Assembly: GCA_963542015.1 (NCBI GenBank)
Contig: CAUTUX010000023.1
Location: 1 to 13,846, forward strand
Direction of reading: 5' to 3'
Length of the DNA: 13,846 bases
From: CAUTUX01 sp963542015
GTDB lineage: Bacteria; Bacillota; Clostridia; Christensenellales; CAG-917
Part shown: positions 6,754-13,846 of the stretch, in pieces
Numbering within the stretch: the first letter of the stretch is position 1
Layout of the letters: each line of letters opens with the position of its first letter
Position numbers and translations under genes: made by a program
Notes under the pieces: generated by a model
Seen by the model: the letters and a program-made list of their open reading frames with translations, nothing else
What the model was told of the DNA's origin: nothing
The model's database searches: none

Positions 6754-8079
6754 TTATATCTTTTCTCCAAACATTGAAGTATTTTTATTTGATGTAATTC
6801 TTATATTTATAAATTCACCTATTCCAGTATTTTCATCAGGAATATTGACAATTTTTCCGTTAAATGTTTTTCCAGATATATATCCCATTTTAGAAACAAG
6901 AAATGAGTCTGTCAAAATCTCATGAATTTCATTTAATGAGTTTTTACTCATTTCCAAAGAAATTTCATTTTGTAACTTTAAAATTTTAGCTATTCTTTCT
7001 TGTTTGATTTTATATGAAAGTTGTTCCATTTCAGCTGCTGGAGTACCTTTTCTTGGAGAATAAATAAAGGCAAAAACACTGTTATATCTGATTTCTTTTA
7101 CAATGTTATATGTATCTAAAAAGTCTGCATCAGTTTCTGTCGGGAACCCAACCATAATATCTGTTGTTAATCCTATGTCAGGCATTTTACTTCTAATTTT
7201 TTCAATTATTTTTAAATAATGTTCGGCTGTATATCTTCTGTGCATGTCATTTAAAACTTTATTTGATCCAGATTGAATTGGTAAATGTAAAGAGTGTGCA
7301 ATATGTTTGCTTTCACCCATGACATCTATTACATCATTGTTTAAATCTTTTGGATGAGATGTCATAAATTTTAATCTAAATTTATAATCTAGTTGATCAA
7401 TACTGTGTAACAAATCCGCAAAAGTTTCTTTTTCACTTAGATCATTCCCATAGCTATTTACATTTTGTCCAAGTAAAGTAATCTCTTTATAGCCTGATTC
7501 TAAGCATTTTTTAACTTCATTTAAAATATCATTTTTATTTCTTGATACTTCTCTTCCTCTAACATGTGGGACTATGCAATATGTACAAAAATTGTTACAC
7601 CCGTATATTATATTTACCCATGCATTTGGGAAACTTGTTCTATATTTTTCCAATCCGGAATCAAGGTACATATACTCTAAAGGCATTTTTTGCGAGGAAT
7701 ATTTAATTTTTTTGCGTTCCGCTATATACGATTTTAAAATTTCATTTAAATCGGAAATATTTCTCGTACCCAAAATTATATTTACATATGGGTACTTTTT
7801 TTTCAGCAAATCATCGTAACCCTCTTGTTGAGAAAGACACCCAACAACTACTAAGATAATATTAGGATTTTGTTCTTTAATTTTTTTATACCTTCCAATA
7901 TGCCCCAAAATTTTACTTTCAGCCGTATCTCTTATACAACATGTATTAAACACAACAATATCGGCTATTTGGTTGTCTGTGGGTTCGTATCCATTTTCTT
8001 TTAAAATTGCTGCTATTTTCTCAGATTCATGCACATTCATCTGACAGCCATATGTATTAATTTTATATGTCTTTGACAT
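6754..8079 (-). CDS. miaB: tRNA-2-methylthio-N6-dimethylallyladenosine synthase MiaB
   Basis: MiaB is a radical-SAM methylthiotransferase that turns i6A37 (made by MiaA) into ms2i6A37. The N-terminal UPF0004 domain supplies the auxiliary iron-sulfur cluster ligands C12 (YGCQMN), C47 (NTCCIR) and C81 (VGCLSQ). The radical-SAM cluster uses CNNFCTYC (C161, C165, C168), followed by the family-typical PHVRGREVSR. FMTSHPKD (238-245), HLPIQSGSN (265-273), DIMVGFPTET (307-316) and YSPRKGTPAA (340-349) follow, and a C-terminal TRAM-type segment (about 375-440) would bind RNA. The motif spelling fits MiaB rather than the related MtaB or RimO. The length (441) is normal. The start overlaps the thiI stop by one base (TAATG), with a modest GGAAA upstream; the stop abuts the mutS start. 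Confidence 0.95.
   Translation of the reverse strand: MSKTYKINTYGCQMNVHESEKIAAILKENGYEPTDNQIADIVVFNTCCIRDTAESKILGHIGRYKKIKEQNPNIILVVVGCLSQQEGYDDLLKKKYPYVNIILGTRNISDLNEILKSYIAERKKIKYSSQKMPLEYMYLDSGLEKYRTSFPNAWVNIIYGCNNFCTYCIVPHVRGREVSRNKNDILNEVKKCLESGYKEITLLGQNVNSYGNDLSEKETFADLLHSIDQLDYKFRLKFMTSHPKDLNNDVIDVMGESKHIAHSLHLPIQSGSNKVLNDMHRRYTAEHYLKIIEKIRSKMPDIGLTTDIMVGFPTETDADFLDTYNIVKEIRYNSVFAFIYSPRKGTPAAEMEQLSYKIKQERIAKILKLQNEISLEMSKNSLNEIHEILTDSFLVSKMGYISGKTFNGKIVNIPDENTGIGEFINIRITSNKNTSMFGEKI
6765..6768 (-). promoter_or_regulatory. Ribosome binding site supporting the TTG start of mutS
   Basis: GGAG on the minus strand, inside the last codons of miaB, sits 11 nt before the TTG at 6753-6751. 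No better site precedes the alternative ATG at 6732. Together with the conserved protein beginning, this decides for the TTG. Confidence 0.6.
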
Positions 8080-9263
8080 TATACAATTTCCATATTTTTA
8101 ATTGCAGTTTCAATTAAGTCATCTATATTTTTAATTTGATTTTCGATTTTTTCAACAGTCTCTAACTTTGGATGTATGATAGGATTCTTTGGAAGAAATA
8201 CTGTGCAACAATCCTCAAAAGGTAGAATCGATGTTTCAAAACTTTTAATTTTTTTTGCTATATTAATTATCTCTTCTTTATCCATTCCTATTACAGGTCT
8301 AAAAATAGGTAAGTTACTTACGCTTTCAGTAGATACCATACTTTCAATAGTCTGAGATGCAACTTGTCCTAAAGATTCACCAGTGACAATTGCAGATATA
8401 TTATTTTCAACAGCAATTTTATTTGCTATTTTCATCATAAATCTTCGCATGATTGTTATCATATAATCTGGAAGACAGTTCTTGTGTATAGACATTTGAA
8501 TTTCTGTAAAAGGAACTATATATAATGTAATGTCCGTACAGTATTTAGATATTATATTTCTGAGTTGAATTACTTTATTTTTAGCACCCTCTGAAGTATA
8601 TGGTGGAGAAGCAAAATGAATTGCTGAAAGTTTCATCCCTCTTTTAGCCATCATGTATCCAGCAACTGGTGAATCTATTCCCCCAGATAAAAGAAGTAAT
8701 CCATGCGATGAACAACCTACCGGTAGCCCACCTTGTCCGTACTTAATATTATTAAATATAAATATGTCACCATTCTCTCGTAGGTCAATGGTATATTCGT
8801 AATCGAAGTTCTTTAAATCAACTTTTAAATTACAGTTATCTAAAATAAATGAAGCTAGATATGCTGAAATTTCAGATGAGGATTTTGCAATAGCTTTATT
8901 TGCACGATTTGTTGTTATTCTAAATGTTTTGTTTTTATCTTCGCCAAATGAATTCAGTTCCTTTGCATAGGTTGCTAAGATACTACCTACTTCCTCGAAT
9001 AAAGTGTCTCTATATTTCGTTACATACCCTATCGAATAAGAATATATCCCGAATGTAGATGAAATTATATCTAGAATTTTACTTTTGTTTTCGCTTCTAA
9101 AGTTCTTAATGTAGTATCTGTTTTGTAAGGAAATAATTTCATATGTAATGTTTTCTTTTGATAATGCATTTTTAATATTTTTAAGTAGCAACTTTTCAAA
9201 TGCTTTTTTATTTTTTCCCTTTAAAAATATTTCACCAAATCTTATGATAATTACTTCTTCCAT
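8079..9263 (-). CDS. thiI: tRNA 4-thiouridine synthase ThiI (no rhodanese domain)
   Basis: ThiI adenylates U8 of tRNA and exchanges oxygen for sulfur to make s4U8. Domains: an N-terminal ferredoxin-like segment with IIIRFGEIFLKGKNKKAF (5-22), a THUMP RNA-binding domain (about 60-165), and a PP-loop pyrophosphatase domain with SGGIDSPVAGYMMAKRG (193-209), TGESLGQVASQT (294-305) and the cysteine pair in FEDCCTVF (C352, C353). It ends at 394 residues without the C-terminal rhodanese domain of E. coli ThiI, as in Bacillus, so sulfur probably comes straight from the cysteine desulfurase encoded just upstream. The frame extends 63 nt further, to 9326, inside the desulfurase gene, but family alignment starts at this ATG, one base after that gene's TAA. 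Possible binding sites are AAGGA (9281-9277) and GAG (9272-9270). Start confidence is good but not absolute. Confidence 0.94.
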   Translation of the reverse strand: MEEVIIIRFGEIFLKGKNKKAFEKLLLKNIKNALSKENITYEIISLQNRYYIKNFRSENKSKILDIISSTFGIYSYSIGYVTKYRDTLFEEVGSILATYAKELNSFGEDKNKTFRITTNRANKAIAKSSSEISAYLASFILDNCNLKVDLKNFDYEYTIDLRENGDIFIFNNIKYGQGGLPVGCSSHGLLLLSGGIDSPVAGYMMAKRGMKLSAIHFASPPYTSEGAKNKVIQLRNIISKYCTDITLYIVPFTEIQMSIHKNCLPDYMITIMRRFMMKIANKIAVENNISAIVTGESLGQVASQTIESMVSTESVSNLPIFRPVIGMDKEEIINIAKKIKSFETSILPFEDCCTVFLPKNPIIHPKLETVEKIENQIKNIDDLIETAIKNMEIV

Positions 9264-9264
9264 A

Positions 9265-10380
9265 TTATACTCGCAGTCCTTTAACCTCATCGGCAATTTT
9301 TGCAACGACATATTGTATTTCATCAATATTATTAAATGATGAGATACTTAGCCTTACTATTCCATTTTTATAAACATCAGGAATTTCTAATAATTTTTTA
9401 TATAGACTTTCCTTTCTTCCAGCACATGCAGATCCTGTGCCTATAATAATATTGTGCTTTTCTAAAGCATGTAATAAGACTTCACCTCGTACATCCTTTA
9501 TTGCCAACTGAAGGATAGAAGTTGAAGAATCATCCGAAAGAAAAAGAAGATCAGATATGTTTTTTTTAAGTTCCTCTCTTAAAGTCGTAAGGTATTCTTG
9601 CCTTAGTAATATTTTTTCTTTAATTTTTGCGTTACCTATTTTAATCGCTTCATACATTGCTTTAATATTTGGAAATGGTACTGTTCCTGAACGTAATCCT
9701 TTTTCTTGTCCGCCACCACGTATCAATGGCTTTATATTTTTTTCGTCTTTAATATATAAAAATCCTATGCCTTTTAAACCATGGAATTTATGTGCCGATA
9801 CTGTATAAAAATCAACTCCCAAATCCGAGACACTCACTTCTGTTTTAAGAAATGCCTGAACTCCATCGCTATGAAACAATAGATTGGGATTTGCACTTTT
9901 TGCCAGTCTATTAAGGCGTTTAATATCATTGTGGGTACCACTTTCATTACAAACATGCATAATTGATACTAAACTTACATCTTCAGTTAGCAACTTTGTA
10001 TATTCACTTTCTATTACACGTCCATATCTATTAACGGGAATATACTTAACATTGAATCCATTTTCCATCAATTTTTTAGCAGAATTAATTACACAATCAT
10101 GCTCTGCCATTGATATTAAAATAGTAGATTTCTTTTTTAATTTTGATGATGTAAAAACTTGATTGGTACCTTCCGTTCCACCAGAATTAAATATAATAGT
10201 ACCAGTCCCATGCATAATATTTAAAATATCATTTCGTATAGAAGCAAGTTCACTATTTAATTTTACTCCACATCCATACAATGCTGCTGTGTTGAAATAT
10301 TCATTTTCAGAAGCATGTAAAAAAATATTTAATACTTCGGAATATGGTTTGGTTGTTGCTGCATTGTCTAAATATATCAC
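9265..10380 (-). CDS. Cysteine desulfurase, NifS/NifZ type, probable sulfur donor to ThiI
   Basis: This PLP enzyme removes sulfur from L-cysteine to form a protein persulfide. Visible: the YLDNAATT opening (3-10), the SGGTEGTN cofactor loop (66-73), the AEHDCV histidine (H94), the NESGT substrate loop (145-149), HSDGVQAF (170-177, D172), the PLP lysine in SAHKFHG (K198), the RGGGQEKGLRSGT loop (221-233) and the active-site cysteine in GTGSACAGR (C319). The 371 residues are normal. The start is GTG, overlapping the pheT TGA by 4 nt, with GGAG 10 nt upstream; the protein begins exactly where family members do. The stop is one base before thiI. In Bacillus the equivalent pair nifZ-thiI makes 4-thiouridine, so that is the likely role; it may also feed other sulfur pathways. 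No iscU/sufU scaffold is nearby. Confidence 0.94.
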   Translation of the reverse strand: MIYLDNAATTKPYSEVLNIFLHASENEYFNTAALYGCGVKLNSELASIRNDILNIMHGTGTIIFNSGGTEGTNQVFTSSKLKKKSTILISMAEHDCVINSAKKLMENGFNVKYIPVNRYGRVIESEYTKLLTEDVSLVSIMHVCNESGTHNDIKRLNRLAKSANPNLLFHSDGVQAFLKTEVSVSDLGVDFYTVSAHKFHGLKGIGFLYIKDEKNIKPLIRGGGQEKGLRSGTVPFPNIKAMYEAIKIGNAKIKEKILLRQEYLTTLREELKKNISDLLFLSDDSSTSILQLAIKDVRGEVLLHALEKHNIIIGTGSACAGRKESLYKKLLEIPDVYKNGIVRLSISSFNNIDEIQYVVAKIADEVKGLRV

Positions 10381-12758
10381 CGTATGACAGCTCCAAATTT
10401 TTCTTCTAATTTAGACATTATTCTTTTAACAATTTCATCGATTTCATTATCAACTAAATTTTTCTCAATTCCTTGAATGTTAAAATGCATTGCAATTGAT
10501 TTTTTACCAGCTTCGATATTTCCGCCTTTGTATTCATCAAATAATTCGTATTCTAAAAGTTCAAATATTTTTAAATTGGAAAGTACATTTAAAATTTCCC
10601 ATGCAGGAACATCTTCATTAATGACTACTGCCAAATCTCTTTCAATAATTGGAAATTTTGAATATGTTTTTAATTTAAAATTAGATGTGCTCAGTTTGAA
10701 TATTTTATCAACAGATAATTCAAATAGAGACACTTTGCTACTTATATTAAATTGTTCTAATACTTGAGGGTGTACTTCTCCAATCTCCCCTACAATTTCA
10801 TTGTTTATTATAATTTGTCCAGTTCGCCCTGGATGAAGATATGATCTAGTACTTTGTTCTAAATGCATATTCAATCTCAGTCCTTCACACAATGTTCTTA
10901 GTATTTGACTTAAATCGTGTATATCACTATCTACTAACGCACATACCAATTTGCTTTCTTCAGTTGGTAAATTAAATCCCCTATTAAATTCAGAGTTTTT
11001 AGAATATGTTTTAGCAATTTCAAATATCCCAAAATTATTATTTGAATGTGACAAATTGTATGAAACTGTATTCAAAGCTGAATAAATCAAAGATGGACGC
11101 ATATAAGCCACAGCTTCGCTTAATGGATTCATTAGTTTAATCACATCCCTTTGTGGATCATTTTTTTCCATCAACAATTTATCTGCAAAATCTGTACTTA
11201 TAAATGAATATGTTAATATTTCGTGCAGTGACAAGGATGTAAGGATACTCTTAATCTTTTCAATAAATTTTTCTTTAGCATCCTTTCCGCCAACTGTCTG
11301 CTCTGCATGTTTAAATAAGGTTGACTGTATATTATCATAACTGACAAAACGAACATATTCTTCAGCGATATCATTTGTGGTATTAATATCACTCCTTTCT
11401 TCACTAATTTTAACTTTATATAGATCCTCTTTCTTTGTTAATTGGAATCCTAGTAACGATAAGATTTTATCCAAATCTTTTACATTTATTGATATACCTA
11501 AAATCTTCTCTATTTCATTAATTTTAAAAGTTACATCGTGATACTTTTTAAATTCTTTTTTTATATCAAACATTTTATTACTTATATCTCCATAACCAAA
11601 TTTAGAGATATAATGCAACATTCTCTTAAGTGCAATTTCTTGCAACGAATAATCTAAACTCTTTTCAAATCTTGCAGAACTATCACTTCTCACATTGAGT
11701 CTCTTTGATGTTTTGCGAATTAAATCACGTGGGAAATTTGCCGATTCAAAAACAATCCTTTCAGTACTTTCATTTATACATGAATTAGTCCCACCCATTA
11801 TTCCAGCTAATGCGATAGGTCGATTAGCATCGCTAATTACGATATCACTATCACTTAATTCATATTCAATATTGTTAAGTAGTACTACCTTTTCTTTATT
11901 TTGAGCGTTTCTAACAACTATTTTATGTTCTTGTATATTGTCATAATCGAATGCATGCATTGGTTGTCCAAGCTCAAACAGAATGTAATTGGTTAGGTCA
12001 ACAATATTATTTATTGGAGATATCCCGACCGCTCGCAATCTTCTTATTATTTTTTTAGATGACTTTTTAATTTTTACATTCTCAACAATATTCGCCATGT
12101 ATCTTGGACAAATTTCTTTATTACTATTTTCAACATCTAATAACAAACCACTTCGTTTAGTGTTAAAAGTTAGATCAATCTCTTTTACTGGTTTCCTTAA
12201 AACTACAGCAAGTTCATGAGCCAATCTATATACAGAATTACAATCACCTCTATTGGCTGTTATTGAAATATCAAGAATAGTATCGTTATATCCTAAAGCA
12301 TCAAAAACATTGTCACCTATAAGCTCTTTTGATTTAAAACGAATTATGTCATCAGCTAATTGATTATCAACATCATCTGTAGATAATGAGATTTCTTTCA
12401 ATCCACAAAGCATCCCTTCGGATAATACGCCTCTCAAATCACCCGCTTTGATTTTAAAATTTTGTGACAACACAGCCCCATCAAGAGCAACTGCCACAAT
12501 TTCGCCACCAACTATCTTTACATTAGTTATTACTTGAATAATTTTATTGCCAATGTTTATTTTACAAACTGTTAGTTTGTCAGCACTTGGATGTTTTGAA
12601 AATTCAACGACCTCACCTACAACTACATTATTATGAAGTTTATTTTGATATATAATATTTTCTACTTCAAAACCGATTGAAGTAAACTTTTCTGCAACCT
12701 CTTCGGCAGACAAATTAAAACTAACAAATTCTTTTAACCATGAAATAGGAACTAACAT
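10377..12758 (-). CDS. pheT: Phenylalanyl-tRNA synthetase beta subunit
   Basis: PheT is the beta chain of the (alpha-beta)2 enzyme that charges tRNA-Phe; it carries tRNA-binding and editing modules. From the N terminus: the opening LVPISWLKEFV (2-12), an EMAP-II-like tRNA-binding OB fold (about 40-150, with HPSADKLTVCKI 56-67 and SEGMLCGL 113-120), the B3/B4 editing region (about 210-390, with GQPMHAFDYD 264-273, IALAGIMGG 315-323 and RSDSSARFEKSLD 357-369), the B5 domain (about 405-480), the catalytic-like core (about 490-690) and the FDX-ACB anticodon-binding domain (about 698-793, FPIIERDLAVVI). The length of 793 is typical. The ATG has an AGGTGA site (12767-12762) overlapping the pheS stop, and the intergenic gap is 10 nt. 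Its TGA overlaps the next gene's GTG. No editing-site loss was evident. Confidence 0.97.
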   Translation of the reverse strand: MLVPISWLKEFVSFNLSAEEVAEKFTSIGFEVENIIYQNKLHNNVVVGEVVEFSKHPSADKLTVCKINIGNKIIQVITNVKIVGGEIVAVALDGAVLSQNFKIKAGDLRGVLSEGMLCGLKEISLSTDDVDNQLADDIIRFKSKELIGDNVFDALGYNDTILDISITANRGDCNSVYRLAHELAVVLRKPVKEIDLTFNTKRSGLLLDVENSNKEICPRYMANIVENVKIKKSSKKIIRRLRAVGISPINNIVDLTNYILFELGQPMHAFDYDNIQEHKIVVRNAQNKEKVVLLNNIEYELSDSDIVISDANRPIALAGIMGGTNSCINESTERIVFESANFPRDLIRKTSKRLNVRSDSSARFEKSLDYSLQEIALKRMLHYISKFGYGDISNKMFDIKKEFKKYHDVTFKINEIEKILGISINVKDLDKILSLLGFQLTKKEDLYKVKISEERSDINTTNDIAEEYVRFVSYDNIQSTLFKHAEQTVGGKDAKEKFIEKIKSILTSLSLHEILTYSFISTDFADKLLMEKNDPQRDVIKLMNPLSEAVAYMRPSLIYSALNTVSYNLSHSNNNFGIFEIAKTYSKNSEFNRGFNLPTEESKLVCALVDSDIHDLSQILRTLCEGLRLNMHLEQSTRSYLHPGRTGQIIINNEIVGEIGEVHPQVLEQFNISSKVSLFELSVDKIFKLSTSNFKLKTYSKFPIIERDLAVVINEDVPAWEILNVLSNLKIFELLEYELFDEYKGGNIEAGKKSIAMHFNIQGIEKNLVDNEIDEIVKRIMSKLEEKFGAVIR

Positions 12759-12768
12759 TTTTCACCTA

Positions 12769-13788
12769 CTAAACAAACTGCTTAAGAAATTTAATATCAT
12801 TTTCATAGAACATCTTAATATTTGGTATTTGATATTTAATCATTGCAATTCTTTCTATACCTAATCCAAAAGCAAATCCAGTATATTCATTTGGATCAAT
12901 ATTAGACATCTCTAACACTTTAGGATTTACAATTCCAGCACCTAGAATTTCTAACCATCCTGTATTTTTACAAAGTTTACAGCCATCTCCATGACATATG
13001 GCACAAGAAACATCTACTTCTACAGAAGGCTCTGTAAATGGAAAATACGAGGATCTAAGTCTTATTTTTGTATCTTTATTAAAAAGCTTTGATGCAAAGG
13101 CTTCAAGAGTTCCTTTTAAATCGGATAATGAAAGGTTTTTATCAATTGCCAATCCCTCAATCTGATGGAAAATTGGACTATGTGTTGCATCATCATCAGA
13201 CCTATATACCTTACCAGGAACTATAACCCTTATTGGTGGTTTTTGACTTTGCATAACTCTCGCTTGCATTGGAGATGTATGTGTTCTCAAAACAAAATTA
13301 TCAGTTATGTAGAAAGTATCTTGCATATCTCTTGCTGGATGATCTTTAGGCACATTCAACAATTGAAAATTATAATAATCTGTTTCAATCTCTGGTCCTT
13401 CTACTGTGGCAAATCCTAGTGAATTGAAAATCTCACAGATTTCATTTTTAACAAGTGTTATTGGATGCAGAGTCCCAAGCTTTTTACTTTTACTTAAAAA
13501 TGAAATATCAATTTTTTCATCAGAAAGTTTTTTATTCATAACTTCAACTTTGATTTCTTCAGCTCTCTTATTGTATCTAGCTAATATTTCACTTTTACTA
13601 TTATTAATTGATGCTCCAAACACAGGTCTGTCTTCTTTTGAAACACTGCCCAATTGAGTCATAAGCTGAGAAAACTTCCCATTTTTCGAAAAATATTTTT
13701 GCCAAAAATCACTTACTTCTTTTTCGGATTTAATATTTTCTAAATCGCAAGTAGCTTCTTTCGTTAATAATTGAATTTTTTCTTCCAT
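12769..13788 (-). CDS. pheS: Phenylalanyl-tRNA synthetase alpha subunit
   Basis: PheS is the catalytic class II subunit that activates phenylalanine and transfers it to tRNA-Phe. The N-terminal coiled-coil arm (about 1-90) contacts tRNA. Motif 1 lies in HPITLVKNEICEIF (108-121). Motif 2 is GKVYRSDDDATHSPIFHQIEGL (192-213) after LRTHTSPMQ (167-175). Motif 3 is GFAFGLGIERIAMIKY (304-319). A C-x2-C-x4-C-x2-C cluster (C262, C265, C270, C273) sits just before GWLEILGAG, as in many Firmicutes enzymes. The 339 residues are the usual length. The start has only a weak upstream site (AGTGAT), but the protein begins where relatives do. It is the first gene of the visible operon; only 58 bp of upstream sequence is available. 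Confidence 0.97.
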   Translation of the reverse strand: MEEKIQLLTKEATCDLENIKSEKEVSDFWQKYFSKNGKFSQLMTQLGSVSKEDRPVFGASINNSKSEILARYNKRAEEIKVEVMNKKLSDEKIDISFLSKSKKLGTLHPITLVKNEICEIFNSLGFATVEGPEIETDYYNFQLLNVPKDHPARDMQDTFYITDNFVLRTHTSPMQARVMQSQKPPIRVIVPGKVYRSDDDATHSPIFHQIEGLAIDKNLSLSDLKGTLEAFASKLFNKDTKIRLRSSYFPFTEPSVEVDVSCAICHGDGCKLCKNTGWLEILGAGIVNPKVLEMSNIDPNEYTGFAFGLGIERIAMIKYQIPNIKMFYENDIKFLKQFV

Positions 13789-13846
13789 ATATCACTATTT
13801 AAATAATTATATATAATAGATTATATAATTTTTTAAATTAAATTAT
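13789..13846 (-). promoter_or_regulatory. Very AT-rich pheS upstream region, possible promoter
   Basis: Only three of 58 bases are G or C. Two TATAAT hexamers occur on the minus strand (13825-13820 and 13811-13806). The first could be a -10 box whose -35 lies beyond the window edge, giving a leader of about 25 nt. The second has only an A-run at the -35 position. No hairpin, terminator or T-box antiterminator sequence is visible next to pheS. The promoter call is tentative. Confidence 0.3.

Noticed and set aside
9264..9326. Longer thiI with 21 extra N-terminal residues
   Set aside because: The extension lies inside the desulfurase gene and has no counterpart in ThiI, which begins close to the RFGEIFLKGKN motif.
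11213..11404. Minus-strand 63-codon frame inside pheT
   Set aside because: It is an out-of-frame shadow of pheT, which is continuous and conserved across this span.
1546..13657. Assorted plus-strand open frames of about 60-96 codons within the operon
   Set aside because: All lie opposite conserved minus-strand genes, lack ribosome binding sites and give hydrophobic, low-complexity translations typical of AT-rich shadows.

Overview
This window reads as a stretch of chromosome from a low-GC Gram-positive bacterium, most likely an uncultured or gut-type Clostridia member. The grounds are the strongly AT-rich coding sequence, GGAG-type ribosome binding sites, a ThiI without the rhodanese domain next to a dedicated cysteine desulfurase, a MutL with the endonuclease motifs found in bacteria lacking MutH, and the order miaB-mutS-mutL-miaA-ynbB, which is familiar from clostridia. 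TGA is used as a stop codon (pheT), so the code is standard. The assignment to a class is inference; nothing here identifies a genus.

Almost the whole window (282-13788) is one compact block of nine genes on the minus strand. In transcription order they are pheS, pheT, a NifS/NifZ-type cysteine desulfurase, thiI, miaB, mutS, mutL, miaA and a ynbB-type PLP enzyme. Neighbours overlap or abut, with a largest gap of 10 nt, so they very probably form one operon with translational coupling. Two genes use non-ATG starts (GTG for the desulfurase, TTG for mutS), and the thiI start is best placed 63 nt downstream of the longest frame. The block joins three jobs: charging of tRNA-Phe (PheS/PheT), tRNA modification (desulfurase plus ThiI for 4-thiouridine at position 8; MiaA plus MiaB for ms2i6A37, a mark that tRNA-Phe normally carries), and mismatch repair (MutS/MutL). 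All catalytic motifs I could check are present, and no gene is broken.

The left 281 bases are the least explained part. Positions 1-55 hold the first 18 codons of another minus-strand gene that leaves the window; its position suggests LexA, but the fragment is too short to prove it. Between it and ynbB lies a convincing independent plus-strand transcription unit: a near-consensus promoter (TTGACA, 17 bp, TACTAT at 49-77), about 135 nt of structured non-coding sequence, and a strong intrinsic terminator (197-218). I could not match this RNA to any family I know. It is antisense to the whole leader of the partial gene, and its promoter overlaps that gene's start codon, so it is the best candidate for something undescribed here.

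The right 58 bases (13789-13846) upstream of pheS are about 95% AT and show no T-box antiterminator or terminator. No tRNA, rRNA, CRISPR array, insertion sequence or prophage signal was seen.
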